Below are positions 32,868 through 45,784 of a stretch of DNA of 64,000 nt, in pieces. Both the position numbers and the translations under genes were made by a program. The notes under the pieces were generated by a model that ran no database searches, was not told where the DNA came from, and saw only the letters and a list, made by a program, of their open reading frames with translations. This stretch comes from Zeugodacus cucurbitae. Its lineage: Eukaryota; Arthropoda; Insecta; Diptera; Tephritidae. The stretch is from contig NC_071667.1 in assembly GCF_028554725.1 (NCBI RefSeq), forward strand, positions 15,731,501 through 15,795,500. The letters are read 5' to 3'. Positions within the stretch are counted from its first letter, which is position 1. Each line of letters opens with the position of its first letter.

Positions 32868-35081
32868 ATGGATTCGTCAGATGATGAGTATTTAGCTTCG
32901 GCTACTGTTTTAAAGTATTTTATCAACAAAAAATCATTTGGAAAACATCCAATAAATGATAAACGAAGTGAATTTGGAGAATTTCATCACTTATATAGTG
33001 ATTTAAGAAAATATCCTGCCAAGTTTAAAGAATATACTCGAATGAGTATTGAAACTTTCGACTATATTCTCGAAAAGATTGGTGATAAATTAAAAAAGAA
33101 GTGGAGTAATTTTATTAAAGTACCAATATGTCCATGTGAACGCTTGATAGTAACTCTCAGGTAAGAAATTTTTTATGTTTTATATATTTGTATTTATTGT
33201 ATTAAATTCATTTTATATCGTATAAAATTCATGAATACATTTTTTTATAAATAAAAAGAAAAATTAAAAAAAAAATTAAAAATAAATAATATAAATTAAT
33301 TAAGAGGAATTTAAAGATGAATAAATTACAGTTTCCATTGTATTTTGGTCTGGAACCAATGATGATGAAGTTGATGGTATATTTGTACCTTCAACTGTGG
33401 TAAATGAGATCGGTTGAAAACAAGGAGTTGTGCTAAGGTCTAAAGAATTTATCTGGTAGCTTTCAGAAGAAACGCTGGTTGGTGAAGACAAAGGCGCGTA
33501 TCTTGAAGTTTCATTGGACAGTGTGGGCATATTTTTAACTTTTGCATACACGTATTTATAAAGTACATTTTGCATTTCCATTCGACACAGAAATTTATTC
33601 TCTGGGTCCAACTTCCGAATATGCGGCAAAAGAGTTACGAAAAATGCTTCATCTTCATCCAATACAGTCTTTTTTTCCATTTTTTTTATTTTCCAGCAGT
33701 GCCAATTTTCTTTTTTCAATTTCCAACAATTGGGCAGTGCTGTTAGAGGTATTTTTTTTTTCGATGGAACTTCACAGCTGAACTCGTCATTGTCGCACAG
33801 ATCTCTTGCTTCTTCGACTTGTGAAGTGTTGAGAATATCTTCAATTTCTTCTTCATATACAACCTCTTCTTGGGTAGCTTTTACACTTGACGCTTTTAAA
33901 TTACCACTTAAATTTCTGAATTTCATTTGGTCCTTTAAAAACAGTAGAGAATTGAAATAAGGCCAACTCGAAGTAATTTGTGATGCGGCATCCCCCGATT
34001 TTGGAGTTGGAATTTTGCGTACTTCACATCGAAATTGATCGCGTAAATACTTCCATTTTTTTTTTTAAGTCTTCCTCTGCAAGATCAAATAAAACCATAT
34101 AATAAAAATATGATAAAAATTATATGCATACATGAATTTAAACAATAATATACAAAAGTTTATACAAATAATATAATATAAATTTAAATAACAATTTTTG
34201 TTTTAACTTTCTTATTTAGATTTCTGGCAACTGGAGCATCATTTGCCTCACTAGCTTTTTCGTTTCGGCTAGGCAAATCAACAGTAGGAGCTATTGTTAA
34301 GGAGACAACACAAGTTCTATGGGATAATATGTTTACTATACATATGCCGCAGCCAAACGAACAATGTTTTCAAGAAATTGCAGAGCAATACTGGAAGCTA
34401 TGAAACTTCCCAAATTGTATTGGTGCTATCGACGGGAAGCACATACGAATCAAGTGTCCAGGAAATACTGGCTCCATGTATTATAATTATAAACACTTTT
34501 TTTCTATTGTATTGCAAGGTATTGCCGATGCCAACTGCAAATTTATTGCGGTTGAAGTTGGTGGATACGGAAAGCAAAGTGATGGTGGCACTTTTAGCTC
34601 TTCCAAAATCTTTAATCTTTTAAAAAGTGGAGAACTACCTGTACCAGGAAATACATGTCTGCCAAACAGTGAAGAAATTGTGCCATATGTATTTCTTGGG
34701 GATGAGGCTTATCCCCTTTTAGAATGTTTGTTAAGGCCGTATAGCCGAAAGGAGATAACGGAAGACCATGAATATTTTAATGCCCGGCTTTCAAGAGCTA
34801 GAAAGTGCATTGAATGCGCCTTTGGGTTATTAAGTGCAAGGTTCAGAATATTATGGAAACCCATTGAAACGGATCCTTTGTTCGCTGAACTCCTTGTAAA
34901 ATGTATATGCCTTCTACACAACATAATTATTGATTTAGAGGGATTAGATGAAAATTTAAAAGAAGAAGTGCAAAAAGAAAATTTGGAAAAAATCATAAAA
35001 GAATTCAATAAAACAAGTGTCAAAAATGGTAGATTAATAAGAGATAAATTTTGTAATTTCGTATGCATGAATAAAATATAA
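32868..35081 (+). pseudogene. Harbinger DDE transposase, two exons, one nonsense codon
   Basis: Join 32868-33160 (donor GTAAGA at 33161) and 34220-35081 (acceptor TAG at 34217-34219); phase 2 matches and gives an Arg codon. The reading would be about 384 residues, a normal size. Exon 1 encodes MDSSDDEYLASATVLKYF and a basic helical region. Exon 2 has FLATGASFASLAFSFRLGKS, GAIDGKHIRIKCP (first Asp), GGYGKQSDGGTFSSS, FLGDEAYPLLECLLRPYS (second Asp) and SRARKCIECAFGLLSARFRI (catalytic Glu in IECAFG). A single in-frame TGA at 34401-34403 replaces what should be a Trp before NFPNCIGAIDGKH, upstream of all catalytic residues. Everything after it stays open to the natural stop. Confidence 0.9.
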
Positions 35082-35234
35082 CAAATTTCAATGTAACTTA
35101 CTTGGTATTTTCATTTCTGAAGCAACGGACATCCATAGCTTTTCCACTAAAACACGGTTATGATAACATTTATTTTTCTGATCCCACAAAGCCGGCCGAG
35201 AAAAAACTTCACTTATTAATTGTTCTACATTCAT
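33300..35234 (-). pseudogene. Harbinger-encoded MADF-BESS protein, two exons, frameshifted
   Basis: Exon 1 is 35234-35102 on the minus strand (MNVEQLISEVFSRPALWDQK, then HNRVLVEKLWMSVASEMKIP; donor GTAAGT). Exon 2 is 34076-33300 (acceptor CAG). Together they form a MADF domain (second half KWKYLRDQFRCEVRK, then SSWPYFNSLLFLKDQM), an acidic linker and a BESS motif (DEDEAFFVTLLPHIRKLDPE), about 302 residues. An 11-base A run near 34057-34067 shifts the frame by one; a run of 10 would keep it. MADF/Myb-type partners are known to carry Harbinger transposase into the nucleus and help it bind DNA. Confidence 0.85.
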
Positions 35235-35521
35235 TTTAAATAAACCAAAACACACGACTGTACTCAAGAAAAGTTCAACAAGAATGCCATTAAATGATGA
35301 ATGACAGCATATGATTTTCATTTTAATTTTACTTTTTCCAAAGAATTTTATGTCCAAAACTAGCTTTTCGCAGAATAACCAATGTTTTCGGCGCTGAAAT
35401 ACGCTTTGGAACTGTTTTCTCGCATTCAATCAGCTTTACGCTCTGACCAGCTCGGCGCCCACTATGACCTGTTCGCGCTTATTTGTACTAATTTGTATAG
35501 TACCAGTTTTCTCGCATTGGT

Positions 35522-35580
35522 TCTCGCAATAAGCGTCAGTCGGCTCGGCTCGGCAACAAACGGCCACTCTGCACGCACCC
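35522..35580. repeat. Right terminal inverted repeat of Harbinger
   Basis: Inverse of 32662-32720. It is followed by TTA, the target duplication. Confidence 0.9.
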
Positions 35581-35583
35581 TTA

Positions 35584-37224
35584 AAGAGCATTTTCCAAAA
35601 ATAATTCTAAAGCAGATAGTTCAGATGTGGTAGATAAGAGTTAGATAATTGTTTTCTTTAAAAATGAAATAGAAAATTTTAATTAGTTTATGGATCAATA
35701 AACTGGTGTATTTTATAGAACAGTTGAACAAAAACATGAGAATATGTTTAAATTCATATTTTCAGAAACAAAATTTAAACTTCACATTTTTACTAAAAAG
35801 TTTTCTAACTAACAGCAAATAGCTTGAGTTATGTTACTCGTATCATAATTCTATTTCACCAATACCAAACATGATATTCAACTAAACACAAGCGTTACGC
35901 TATTCTCTGAGATAATACTGCAATGCTAGTTAATTAAAGTCGACGTAAGGTAGTATTTATGTTTTACTAATAACCAGAACGATGCAAATACAACAAGATA
36001 TGATTTGTTGTATAGAGCGAGTGAACGCTCCAATTCACTTTGTGGTGCAGATTTCGAAATTTCATTTGCACTTAATTTATAAAACAACAACTTCAGTTTT
36101 TCACCAGACGCATAAAGTATTTGTGCAACTTTTAAATTGGCAGAAAATTGCTGATACACACACACTCACATACTTATAAAACTTTGTTTACTCCATGGTA
36201 TATATATACCTACATATATAGTTCATGGTCTACATATGCGGTCAGTTTTGCTCGAGAAATTCATCGCTTCTAGCTTAGCTGCTGCTGTTGAAACTAATGA
36301 ATTGTGGTCGGAAGTTGGCATAGTCGTTTTTGGACGCTGCAAGAATTTCCAATTTTTACAAAAGGGAAAAACCAAAAATGGAAAAAATACATACAAACTC
36401 GGTTTGTAATAAACATTTGCAGCAGCTGTGGGTCAGAGGCGACAATTTTCTGGAGCTGGCTGATCAAGAAGCAAGCAAACTTTTTTAGGTTAACAGCAAT
36501 CGAATGACATGCCAATGGCATTCTTGTATGCAGCAGAGCCAATGAATTGAGACGAAACTTCGAAATGAAACGGAAACCGAATAAAAGATTAAATAATTTA
36601 AGCATAAAATGTGTTCGTCGCAATTTAAAAAGCGTAATGCATAAAATGCTGAAACATCTGAAAAGGCACAAATAAATAAAACAGAAATGTTGAACAAAAA
36701 AATAGAAAAATTACAACACTAAGGTTTCAGAAAGTTTGTCAACTGCAACGTCGAAAAGTTGAGTGCGCTGCTCAATTAAAAACCGCAAACCAACTCTAAT
36801 TATTTGGCATTATCTGATGCGCATGTGGTCTGCTACCCGAAAAAATGGGATTATCTGCTACTTGTTCATTGGCATGAACCGCACGTCGTAGCATAGAATA
36901 GCGCAGCTTAAAAAGTTTTGCAGCTTACAAACATAGTATACTGCATGTATTTGCGTTGGAGAAACTTTATCTAATGGCGAATTGAAATCTATTGTTGACA
37001 CATATCACAACCAAAGTCCTGCAACACGGTTAATATTAACTGCAGAGTTTAAGCCTTTGACTTGCGCCACCGCTATGTAGTCAGAGTTATATAACTATAT
37101 ATATAAGCTATTAAATCTAAAAATAGAAGTGCTTAAAAATATTTCTGTGTTTTTCTAGACCATTTACTAGGCATACATTTTTGCTGAAAAACAAAATATT
37201 TTTAAATTTACCCATATATTCGGC
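35584..37224. other. AT-rich spacer
   Basis: No gene or repeat recognised; scattered short ORFs without domains. Confidence 0.4.
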
Positions 37225-37803
37225 TTAAAGTCCAATGAATAAAGAGCCAATTTTTTATGCATGTTATCAGGGTGTCAAGAAAATACAATGTACCGAATCG
37301 GGCGAGTAGTTCCTGAGATATGGTTTTTGACCCATTAATAGGCGACGCAACGCTTATTTTTCATTTTGTAAAAAAATCTGAGTGCAGCTTCCTTCTGGTA
37401 TTTCTCCTGTAAAATTGGTAACCACGCCCACTTCCTCCAAAAAATTACATCCAAATATGCCCTAGGAAGGGGCGATTCTTTGTACCAAATTTTACTTTCA
37501 TAAGTTTATTTATGGCTTAGTTATGACACTTTATAGGTTTTGGCTTCTAGCCATTTTGTGGGCGTGGCAATGGTCCGATTTCGCCCATTTTCAAGATCAA
37601 CCTCCTCATGGCGCCAAGGAATACGTGTTCCAAGTTTCGTTAAGATATCGTAATTTTTACTCAAGTTGCACGGACGGACAGATAGACATCCGGATTTAAA
37701 CTCGTCTAATAATTTTAATATACATAACCTAGATATAGGGTTAGTTTAGTTTTATAACTTACAAACAACCGTTATGTGAACAAAACTTGTTGCAAGAGTA
37801 TAA
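37225..37803 (-). repeat. Dispersed repeat family A, copy 2 (reverse)
   Basis: Reverse orientation relative to the 62.8-kb copy. It shares ATTTTGTGGGCGTGGCAATG, GGTCCGATTTCGCCCATTTT, AACAACCGTTATGTGAACAA and the terminal GTTGCAAGAGTATAAAAA. It abuts the Tc3-like fossil at about 37.8 kb. Confidence 0.7.
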
Positions 37804-37829
37804 AAATTATGAAAAAGCTGCTGAAGTAA

Positions 37830-38580
37830 TGTGGCATCGAAAAACCATAAGAAATTTTTTAGAAACCTCGAGGAATACAAAAAACATAAGCATACTGGAA
37901 CAAAATCGTCGATAAATGAACGTACCAAACGGCATATTCGCAAATTGGCAACTTAGGACTGGTCTATAAGTGCCAAGAGAACGTTTACAATAAGTTTTTA
38001 AAGGAGACTTGTCTAAACCCGCATTTATAATCTCCACAAAAACGCATTTTCGAAAAGTATAAATTCTAAGAAGTAGAGTTTCAAAATTTGATATTCAGTG
38101 ATGAGGAAACATTAAATTTATATGGATCATATTGGAGGGATCTACTGCACTCTCGCCATACCTTCCTTTCTATAAGCGCAAACATGGCGGTGGATCTCTA
38201 ATGATGTGGGTCGCTCTTAGCGCCAACGAGAAGTCTCCCATTTGCCTTGTTCCAAGACGTATGAAAGCAAAATATATATAGAATTGTTGGACAGTGAATT
38301 TATCACGCGCTTATCCCCGTCGCAGGGTATACTAAAGCCTTTTTTGAGTCGCGTAATATTCCTTAACTTCGGTGTCTACATCTGAATTCAATAGAAGATT
38401 TATTGGACATACTTTCCGCAACATTTTTAAGGTGAACAAAGCAGTATAACAGCTAAAACAAGCCATTGAGGAGGAAAGATAAACCTTTCAGTACCGTAAA
38501 AGTTGGCCAATTCTATGACAAATTGGCTAAAACTTTTGAAAAACCAGAACGGGGCCAAATTTCATATTGATTAATCGAAA
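37830..38580 (+). pseudogene. Tc3-like transposase fossil
   Basis: Heavily decayed. Translating piecemeal shows an N-terminal stretch like RKTIRNFLETSRNTK, a catalytic-core start IFSDEETLNLYGSYWRD, a GG-rich block followed by an MxWVAL-like string near 38190-38215, and a late NSIEDLLDILSATF. The order and spacing fit a Tc1/Tc3-type transposase, but several stops and shifts break every frame. Function is lost. Confidence 0.55.
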
Positions 38581-38589
38581 ATATTTAAT

Positions 38590-41500
38590 TCAAATTGTTT
38601 ACCTATTTTAAAGTTAATACTTAACTAAAATATTTGAAAGTTGCACAAATAGCTATACAATATATTTTACTTATAAGCCATGTCGTACATTATTTTATTC
38701 ACATAAATAACAATAAACTACAAAATAAAAAAAATTATATATTCTAGATCACTAAATGATTGCAATTTAGTCTAACTGACTTTTCGCATACTACTAGTTG
38801 CACCATTTATTGCTCGTAATTGCATTGATTGCAATTCTTTCGAATTCTCATGCACATCAGTTTGTCACCTGACACTTTTTGAAACTGTTTAAATTGGCAA
38901 AAGATTTCAACTGTCTACAAATTGAAGCTTTCATATGCCAAACTATTATGAGAGTGCTGATTTGTGAAAGCCAGAGCATAGTGATGATGTGAAGTGTGTG
39001 AAAAGGCGTAAATGCCAAAGTTGTTGCAAAAGTGAAATCTCGGTCAGATTGCACATGTCGACACTGACACTAACTGCTTTTCTTCGTATTCATCCAAAAG
39101 TGAGGTGAAACAGAAGCGTAGAAGCATATCTGAAATTTCACAAAAAAACATTCTTCAATGTTGCTGAAGTTCTGCGGCAATGCAAACCAAACAACGTGCA
39201 ATGTCACGTACGCAAGCTTTAGTGCCGATAGGCAAACTTATATAACTCGTATTTTCGTATATGCGTAGAGAGGATGCTCAATTTTGATATATATATGTAT
39301 GGTATTTATATTTGTACATCTGCTATGTAAAGGCGCTTTGTGGAAAGCTTAGTTTGCTTCAAAATCTTAAATAAACAATAACTGTTCTCTCACGGTTTAT
39401 ATTTTTCCAATATACAAAATTAAAAGTGTTCTATGTTATCCTCACCTTAAAATAAAAACAAATTATATAGTCAGATCATAGACCTAATTGTATATACTTT
39501 ATTTTGATTTTTCTACAAAAAATCCATGAAAAGTAATTTTGGTAAAGAAATTAAAATTAAAGAAATGTTTACTCTCAGTCTCGCATAACTAGCGATTTCT
39601 TGTATGTGATATGATATCTAAAATAATTATGAAAATTTTTGAAACGCGACCACGATTTGCCATATTTTTTATTTATAATCTTATATCAACCGTAATATTA
39701 TAATTCGATCAGAGAAATGCATAAACAAATTACAGTAATTGTCAAATATTCGCCTTGTTTTGTTCCATATTTCTACCATACAATTTGCAATATGACATCT
39801 GTTGCTTAGTCTACAAAGTTGTGCTAAATCAATTCACAAGAAAGTTGAAAAACTTTTCAGTTTATCGTGAATTGGTCACTTTGAACTCCAACTATGTATA
39901 GCCAGTTCGTGCGACGCACAAGTGAGCAACTGCAACTTTCATTGCGAAAGTATTGGATAACTTTGCATGCTGTTCACCCAAACTAAGTGTATTTACATAT
40001 GTATGACTCCAATGTGTGTAGTAGCATGCAAATACACAATACAAATGTACATTATATGCAATTACTCTTACATTTGATTATCATAGAAAATGTGTCTCTC
40101 TTTCTAACTTGTTGGGCAAAACTTTTTATTTTGAGCACACGGTTTATATGTTGATTGGTATAGTCTTATACACATTTGAGAGAAATTTGATTAACTCCAA
40201 ACGAGATCTCATAAGAAAGTGGCAATTGAGGTTTGAAGAAAATCAAATATATTATTTACAAGATTTTTTTATTTTTCAGAGATTTTCATATTTAAGTAAA
40301 TATATCGCTTCTCCATATAATAAATATTGACAAAAAAATTTTAATCTAAATGAAAATATGTTTTTTTTTTATTTTCGAGGCACCAATTACAGTTGAGAAC
40401 TATCAAGTCTTTACATGTCACATTCTCATTGCTTTAACCTGAAGTTTTACGAAGAAATTGCCCCAAATTTTCCATCGCAATTTTGGTGTGAAATACATGT
40501 CTGGATTTTTGACAAAACTCACTAATTGCTTTTACTTATCAAACCCATTTAATCAGTGCAATTTTCACATTTGCGCACGTTGGCAAACAAGGAAGCACGT
40601 TAAAAGGGTGCTTGTGGTAAATATGAGACTGAGAAAATATGCACAACTTTGTATAGCAAAAGTGCAGGCAGTTCAAGACAGTTGAGAAAACACAGCTACA
40701 TTCATTTTATTTTTTCGTAGACAAACTCAATGCTGAAGATTTAAAACTTTGTATAGGACGTTAACTAAGTCATTGAACTTGAGTTTTTTATTGTGTAAAC
40801 CATTTTATGACATTTAACTTTCACCATTTTGAACCAATCATTTTTTTCATCTATCGCGCAAGAAATTGAATTCACGCAAGAGATTTGACGCTTTGTTGGC
40901 ACAGAACTGTTCCAAGTATTTTTTGACGTCCTGATTTGAGGTGGAGATTCTTTCATTTAAAACATTTTGCTGAGAACGGAACAAGTAAAACTCGGAAGAT
41001 ACCAAGTCTGAACAAGTAAGGAAGTAAATAACTAAAACCGTGGGTAAATATATATTTTATAGCTTTTTGAAAAAATTATGTTTTAATGAAAATTTTTATA
41101 ACTCGAAGTCTTTCCAACTCGAAGTTTTTTGTGGATTATGGTGATTCGAGTTAGAGAAGTTCCACTGTACTTTCTTTTTATACTATTTTATTCTTAATCA
41201 CAAAGCACGAACTTCAAGCTTAAAATTTATATGTACCGCAAAAGTTCCAGCTGTGTAAAATGCTCTTGATTAAAGTCATTGAGATGAAAAAGCAGCAAAT
41301 TGTATTCGGCAAGAAAAATATGTGACGCCATTATTGATTAATACACAATTTGCATATTATATATACATACATACATACAAATTTATGCATAAACACATGT
41401 GTACGTTCCATTTAATCTGCCACATTTGTGTAGGTTGCGATATGCTCATATTTTTTCACGTCGCAAAACCCGCTGACAACAATGATGACAGCTGTCATGC

Positions 41501-41994
41501 TCCTTAGCCGTGAACCACTGACAAAATGTTCGCCACACCTACACCACGACAATTTGAATAACGACCAGCGAGCCGCGAAAATACATAAATACACAAACAT
41601 ATAAAGGCTAGCATTGCCAAGCACACCACATAGTATATTATATAATACATTTTCATTTTTATTGGGAGTACATGAGCAAGTGCAGCGACGAACGTCAGAA
41701 CAAATGATCCGTTGTTAGTTTTTGGCACATATTTTTTTCTTTACTGCTATATTTGACCGCATGGGTCTCTGTTGTAAATATCCGCATTGTTAGCTAAGAA
41801 TAAGTAACTACTCATGTGTGCATATAGTTAAAATTAACAATATATAACCGAATTATGCACATATTTGAGGTAGAGAAACTTTTATAAGTTTTTAGTTTTG
41901 CAATGCCAAACTATTTTATTTACACATAATATTAGGTTCTCATATCTTCCCTTCGCTTTTTTGCTCTTTATTCAATGTTTACAGTGATCGGATT
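38590..41994. other. AT-rich spacer
   Basis: No coding region, RNA gene or clear repeat seen apart from AT-rich microsatellite-like stretches (for example an ATAC run at about 41361-41380). Confidence 0.4.
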
Positions 41995-43170
41995 TAGTTC
42001 AAATAAGCGCCGTTTCGTTCGATAATCTGTTTCCATCTAGACGGCAACTTCATAATACCCCCCTCGTATAAGCCCTCCTTATTATTTGCGAAGAAATCGG
42101 ACAGCCACTTTTCACATGCCTCTTTTGAGTTCAACTATACACCACCAAGGTCGTTCGTCATGGATAGGAACAGGTGGTAATCACTTGCCGCTATGTCCGG
42201 GCTATATGGAGGATGCAATAAAACCTAACATCCGATCTCCAGTAGCTCCTGACGAGTAATCAACGAAGTGTGTGGTCTGGCGTTGTCCTGGTGGAATACT
42301 ACACCCTTCCTGTTTGCCAATTCTGGACGCTTCTGATCGGTCACCTGCTTCGAGTGGTCTAGTTGTTCGCAGTAGACGGTAGAATTAACCGTCTAGCCAT
42401 ATGGGAGCAGCTCATAGTGGATGATTCCCTTCCAATCCCACCAAACATACAGCAAAAACTTCCTGGTCGTCAATCCCGGCTTGGTCACTGTTTGGGACGA
42501 TTCACCGGCCTTCGACCACGACCGTTTTAGCGTTATTTTGTCGTATGTGATCCATTTTTCGTCACCAGTCACCATCTGCTTCAAAAATGGGTCGAGTTCC
42601 TTCCGTTTCAACAGCATATCGCAGGCGTTGATTCGGTCCAGAAGTTTTATTTGCGCCAAATCATGCAGCACTCAAACATCAATCTTTTTTGTGTATGAAG
42701 CCTTTTGCGGATGGTTTGGTGACTAACTCCCATTTCCTAGGCGATGTCAAGAGATGACACATGCCAGTCTAACTCGATCTTTTCCATGATTTGATCGGTA
42801 TTTGTCGTCACAGTTCTTCAGCTGGCTGGCTTATTCATGGTGTCGTTTTCACCCTCTCTGAATCGGCGAAACCATTCCTCTCCCGAAACAGCAATAATCT
42901 CGGAAATCACGGAACGTTTCTCTGGCGGATTTGCATTGAACGAAGGAAAACTTTAAAATAACGCGAATTTCGGCGTTAGCGAACTCCATGTTTACACGTC
43001 TATAACTGTTGAATGCAATATCCAAAGTAATCATGCATAGGGTCGTTTTGTAGGTTATGTCAAGACCTTTCAAAAATGTATAGTATTACCAGATATGAGC
43101 TCTGTAGCGCTTTATACATAGCCGCGACATTCAAAAGACAAAAAGGCGGAAGGGAGCAATTTGACATCCA
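41995..43170 (-). mobile_element. Degenerate mariner, copy 2 of family M1
   Basis: Same family as the intronic copy at 2.0-3.2 kb. Minus-strand frames at 42849-43073 (EFANAEIRVILKF) and 42393-42671 (IKLLDRINACDMLLKRKELD, MVTGDEKWITYDKITLKRSW, FLLYVWWDWKGIIHYELLPY) keep the first catalytic Asp that copy 1 has lost. The second (VVFHQDNARPHT) and third (HPPYSPDIAASDYHLFL) Asp motifs are still readable in shifted frames. Several frameshifts and stops make it inactive. Confidence 0.85.
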
Positions 43171-45784
43171 ATATATAGTAAATGAGAAATCCGGTGATTT
43201 ATAGACATTATTAATTGAGATAAAATTTAATTATTATTATTATTAAAATTATTCAAAATAGCAATTACTTGACAACCAGCCCTTTAAATGACCTACTTTA
43301 TTTTCCTTATTGATATTTAATATTTACGAAATGAGTTTTAGCCGCATTGATCTCGTAGAAATTGGGACAATCAAATTTATTGAGCCATTTTCGTCTAGTG
43401 CTTCATTAAGTGAATTTCTATTTTATAGGTCACTAGTGACGACATTATATTTCACCGCAATGCCATAAAAGCAAATACATACATTTGCCTGCAAACACAC
43501 CTAAAACTTTAACTATGTACATTATACGCTTCTAGACGTCAGGCTTATTCAGAAACTTAATTTCATTGAAATCTACGTGCTCATTAAAATTCTAATTTCC
43601 ATCCTATGTACAGACAACAACGACTTGTGCGCCTTATGCCAAAGGATATTGAGTACTGCTTACTGGCTGCCTATTATCTATGCTGCAGCAATTCTAATGT
43701 CAACGGCCGCAAAAATTATTGTGTCTTCAACTGATGAAGTTTGTACCCTCATATATCTTCATTTCACCCGGCCTGACGACATACTACACAACTAATTAGT
43801 TGAGGCTCTTACGCCATAAAACTACACACAAACATATGTATAATACTGTGAGAGAATGTGTTTCGTGAGCAGAGACCAACCTCAAACAGCGCAAATGGCG
43901 AGCAGCGTGTGGGTGTATTTGTGTGTGTTGGTAATAAATAGTTCAAGATGGGGCACAACAAAATGTTATGGCTGCTGTATGGTCTCTTGCTTTCGTAGCC
44001 AAGCTATCGCCTTAACGATCCTTTGTCAGCTTCTGTATCAAGCGTTTATTACTCCCAGCCATTATATGTATGACTTTGCCTTTTGTTATTGTTTGACTAT
44101 TGTTGTTGGTCATAAACAAAATATATGTGATGTATTCTCAGCATTTCTTGTTGTTGCACGCTATTGAATATTTGTTGTAGTAATGATGAAGCTTAGTAAT
44201 ACAAAAGCGATGTTGTCGAGTACCAGCTAACAGAGCCCGTTGGAGCAGGGCTATATGCTGAAATACATACATATGTAAGATAATGTAGGGTGTAATGCAG
44301 GGAAAACAACTTATGATCAAAAGGAATTGTTTTGAAAAGATGGAAATAAGCATCCAAAAGCAATATAAAATATAAAATAATAGCACCCAAAAACAGTTGG
44401 CAAGTTTGACAAAATTAAGGTCATTTCATAATCAGCTCACTTGTAGAACTAGGATCTCGCAACTAAAATTGATTTAACAAGAAACCGAAAGATCCCATAT
44501 AACTTGAATTTTATAAAGCAACTATTCATCTGTATATGTATAATACAAACGGTAATAGGATTTTTGAGATCTTCGAGATCTTCTAATTCGTTACAAGAAG
44601 AGACCTCGGATAGTTGAGACCAAATAAAGATTCCTTGTAGACGGTACATTATTGGATCAATATTATTCATTTTATAGGCAGTGGAAAGCTTTTATGAAAG
44701 GATTTACATCCCCCGTGAAAACCCTTAGACATAAATAATATCCTTTTTCCTGCCGGGTATACGAAAAACTATTGTATACACATATATGTAGATATGTCAA
44801 CGCTTAAATAGTGTGTGTTGGTGGCTATCCGTCCTTTTGTGGCGCTAATTTAAATTTATTGACGCCAAATACTTTACCAAACTATGCCTGTTTCGTTGTC
44901 ATTTCGCTGCCGGGGCGCCAGCTCGCCAACTCGCGTCATGGCAAGCGTGTGATGTTGCTGCAAGAAAATGGGTTAAATGTGACAACAACAGCAGTTGCAA
45001 GTGCAGACTAAAGGTTAGAGACTAAACACACACACACACTCTTAGAGATTTCAAGCTTCTGTGCAGCTGCTAAAAACAGCAGCGCGAATGAGATGCACAA
45101 CAAAAGCAGTGAAATATATTGCAACCGCCTGACTGCAACGAAAATGTTTCGCAGCAGCAGTAAATGGTGCAACTATTAAGGCTGAAAAATGAATTGCTGC
45201 TCCATACCTGCTAGTTAAGGTTAGCTACTGCAAGTGCTATGTGGGCGTACCAGTAACCCTATGTGGTAGCGTTAGTGGTAATGCACGAAAACAAATTTTG
45301 CAGAACGAAAGGAAGTTGCGAAGAATTTCCATATACCCAACAGCCAAACCAAACAGACAGGGCATACCAGAGTGGCAAATGGGTGCATTAAAGCAGCTAT
45401 GCAGCGCCTGCAAGTAGACTACATAACAGGCAAAAGAGGCAACAAATCTAATGAAACAGATATGGGAAGATAGTGTACAATTTTGCATCGGAGTGAAATT
45501 TCGGTAGACATGTGGCAATCGCGCTGCTCAGAAGTTAAACGTTGCGGAAAGCTTTGCACCACGCAATGTGTGCGTATAATGTGCTATTTCTCGTTGATGT
45601 GCTGCTGATATGCAATATGTATGGTGCCTCTTTTCTGTCTTGGGCTGCAGCCAACGCTGTTAGTAGAATGTGGCCTCATGCGTTTCGCCAAAGATTTTAT
45701 TGCTTGGAAACTATGGTCTAAATTCAGCTGGAGCTGCACACATTTTTTTTCCTTAAGCTTATTGCGCATGGTGAATGTAGCCAA
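43171..45784. other. AT-rich spacer
   Basis: No recognisable gene. The stretch near 44450-44700 could be an old repeat. Confidence 0.4.

Larger units (their letters stand above)
32662..35580. mobile_element. PIF/Harbinger transposon, near-complete (2919 bp)
   Basis: Terminal inverted repeats GGGTGCGTGCAGAGTGGCCG run inward for about 55 bases with one mismatch. The element is flanked by TTA on both sides (32659-32661 and 35581-35583), the 3-bp duplication known for this superfamily. It carries the two proteins expected of an autonomous Harbinger in insects: a DDE transposase on the + strand and a MADF-BESS DNA-binding protein on the minus strand. Each gene has one small lesion, so this copy is probably recently dead. 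Confidence 0.93.
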
